From positions 3,436,001-3,500,000 of the forward strand of contig NZ_CP100351.1 of NCBI RefSeq assembly GCF_024204645.1: a DNA stretch of 64,000 bases. Reading direction: 5' to 3'. This document shows, piece after piece, positions 63,615-64,000 of the stretch; position 1 is the first letter of the stretch, and each line of letters starts with the position of its first letter. Origin of the DNA: Desulfomicrobium sp. ZS1. GTDB taxonomy: Bacteria > Desulfobacterota > Desulfovibrionia > Desulfovibrionales > Desulfomicrobiaceae. The notes below the pieces were generated by a model that made no database searches, had not been told where the DNA came from, and saw nothing but the letters and a program-made list of their open reading frames with translations. The position numbers and the translations under genes were made by a program.

Positions 63615-64000
63615 ATGGAGAGGTACGGAGAAAATTATCTTGAGGAGCGAAAGCTTGTCAAGCGCTGGCCGCAGCCGATTCCGGCGATTGTCGCCCTGGT
63701 GCTGACGCTGGTGGTGTTTTACGGCACTTGGTGGATTTTTCAGGATCCCAGAGGGTTGATGCGCATGTACACCCCTTATGTGGGGTATATGTACACCCGC
63801 TGGTGGCTGATCATGCTCATCTGGATGGTCTACATCTTCAATTATTGGCCTTTTAAGCGCAAATGGCTGGAGACAACCCACCCCGCCATCAAGGGGGCTG
63901 TCCTGACCGGCATCTCGGTGGTCATCCTCTGGGTGCTGATCAAAGGCTTCTTTGAATACTTTTTGGGTAATTTCGGGCTGGCGTATTTCAATCCCGAGCA
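63615..64000 (+). CDS. Unknown multi-spanning membrane protein (3' end outside window)
   Basis: The visible 128 codons start MERYGENYLEERKLVKRW, with AAGGAGG upstream. At least three hydrophobic helices are visible (IPAIVALVLTLVVFYGTWW; WWLIMLIWMVYIFNYWPF; LTGISVVILWVLIKGFFEYF), many aromatic residues and no clear signal peptide. No family is recognised from the visible part. It is downstream of the GntR gene and the small protein by 146 bases that contain a GGGGCG/CGCCCC hairpin, and may be the regulated target. Confidence 0.75.
   Translation, partial: MERYGENYLEERKLVKRWPQPIPAIVALVLTLVVFYGTWWIFQDPRGLMRMYTPYVGYMYTRWWLIMLIWMVYIFNYWPFKRKWLETTHPAIKGAVLTGISVVILWVLIKGFFEYFLGNFGLAYFNPE

Overview
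The window is a GC-rich (roughly 60%) bacterial chromosome segment. Gene families point to a sulfate-reducing deltaproteobacterium of the order Desulfovibrionales (a Desulfomicrobium/Desulfovibrio-type organism; the genus is my inference). The supporting features are the DUF39/DUF362 homocysteine-forming pair, a NikK-M-L-Q-O nickel importer, an archaeal-type class I aldolase of the ADTH synthase family, an adenosylcobalamin-dependent ribonucleotide reductase, CbiR-type cobamide remodelling and many two-component and c-di-GMP proteins. No rRNA, tRNA, insertion sequence, prophage or CRISPR array is visible.

Layout. 1-11.2 kb (minus strand): the replication-initiation block dnaA-dnaN-gyrB-gyrA, then pyrB-pyrC behind a probable attenuator with an overlapping leader ORF, then an NtrC-type response regulator cut by the window edge. 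11.3-17.0 kb (plus): DUF39 and ferredoxin DUF362 (homocysteine synthesis), two small proteins, purB-pyrE and a TIM-barrel protein. 17.0-18.5 kb: an HTH-Fic protein with a degenerate Fic motif behind a dense array of TCRCGACA repeats. 18.5-23.1 kb: membrane glycosyltransferase, pseudouridine synthase, m5C RNA methyltransferase, aldolase. 23.1-31.8 kb (minus): a compact run nrdJ - histidine kinase - receiver/TPR protein - ftsE - ftsX - ilvD - methyltransferase. 32.2-33.1 kb: a lone rfbA.

33.2-48.7 kb (plus): a very compact 15.5-kb run of twelve genes: Mog-like protein, PilS-like histidine kinase, an EndoQ-UvrD fusion, CbiR, CobU, a DHH phosphoesterase, DNA polymerase I, a class V aminotransferase, DUF1844, argC and two tandem EAL-HDOD paralogues. 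It mixes DNA repair, cobamide remodelling and signalling. 48.9-51.7 kb: prepilin peptidase, an unknown helical protein with CheX, and a stand-alone Hpt protein. 51.8-55.4 kb (minus): nikK, a terminator, then nikMLQO. 55.7-58.8 kb (minus): DEAD-box helicase and a CHASE4-HAMP-GGDEF cyclase. 59.0-62.3 kb (plus): LysE exporter, CsaA-like protein, EamA transporter and a PAS/GAF-like sensor. 62.3-64 kb: an FCD-type GntR regulator with two matching operators, a small protein with a twin-arginine-like start and an unknown membrane protein running off the end.

Links between regions. Cobamide made or salvaged through CbiR/CobU would serve enzymes such as NrdJ. NikKMLQO would feed nickel enzymes such as hydrogenase (not in the window). 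The most unusual items are the EndoQ-UvrD fusion, the CbiR-CobU pair next to it, the Fic protein whose catalytic His is Gln plus its operator array, the pyrB leader/attenuator, and the GntR-controlled unknown membrane locus.
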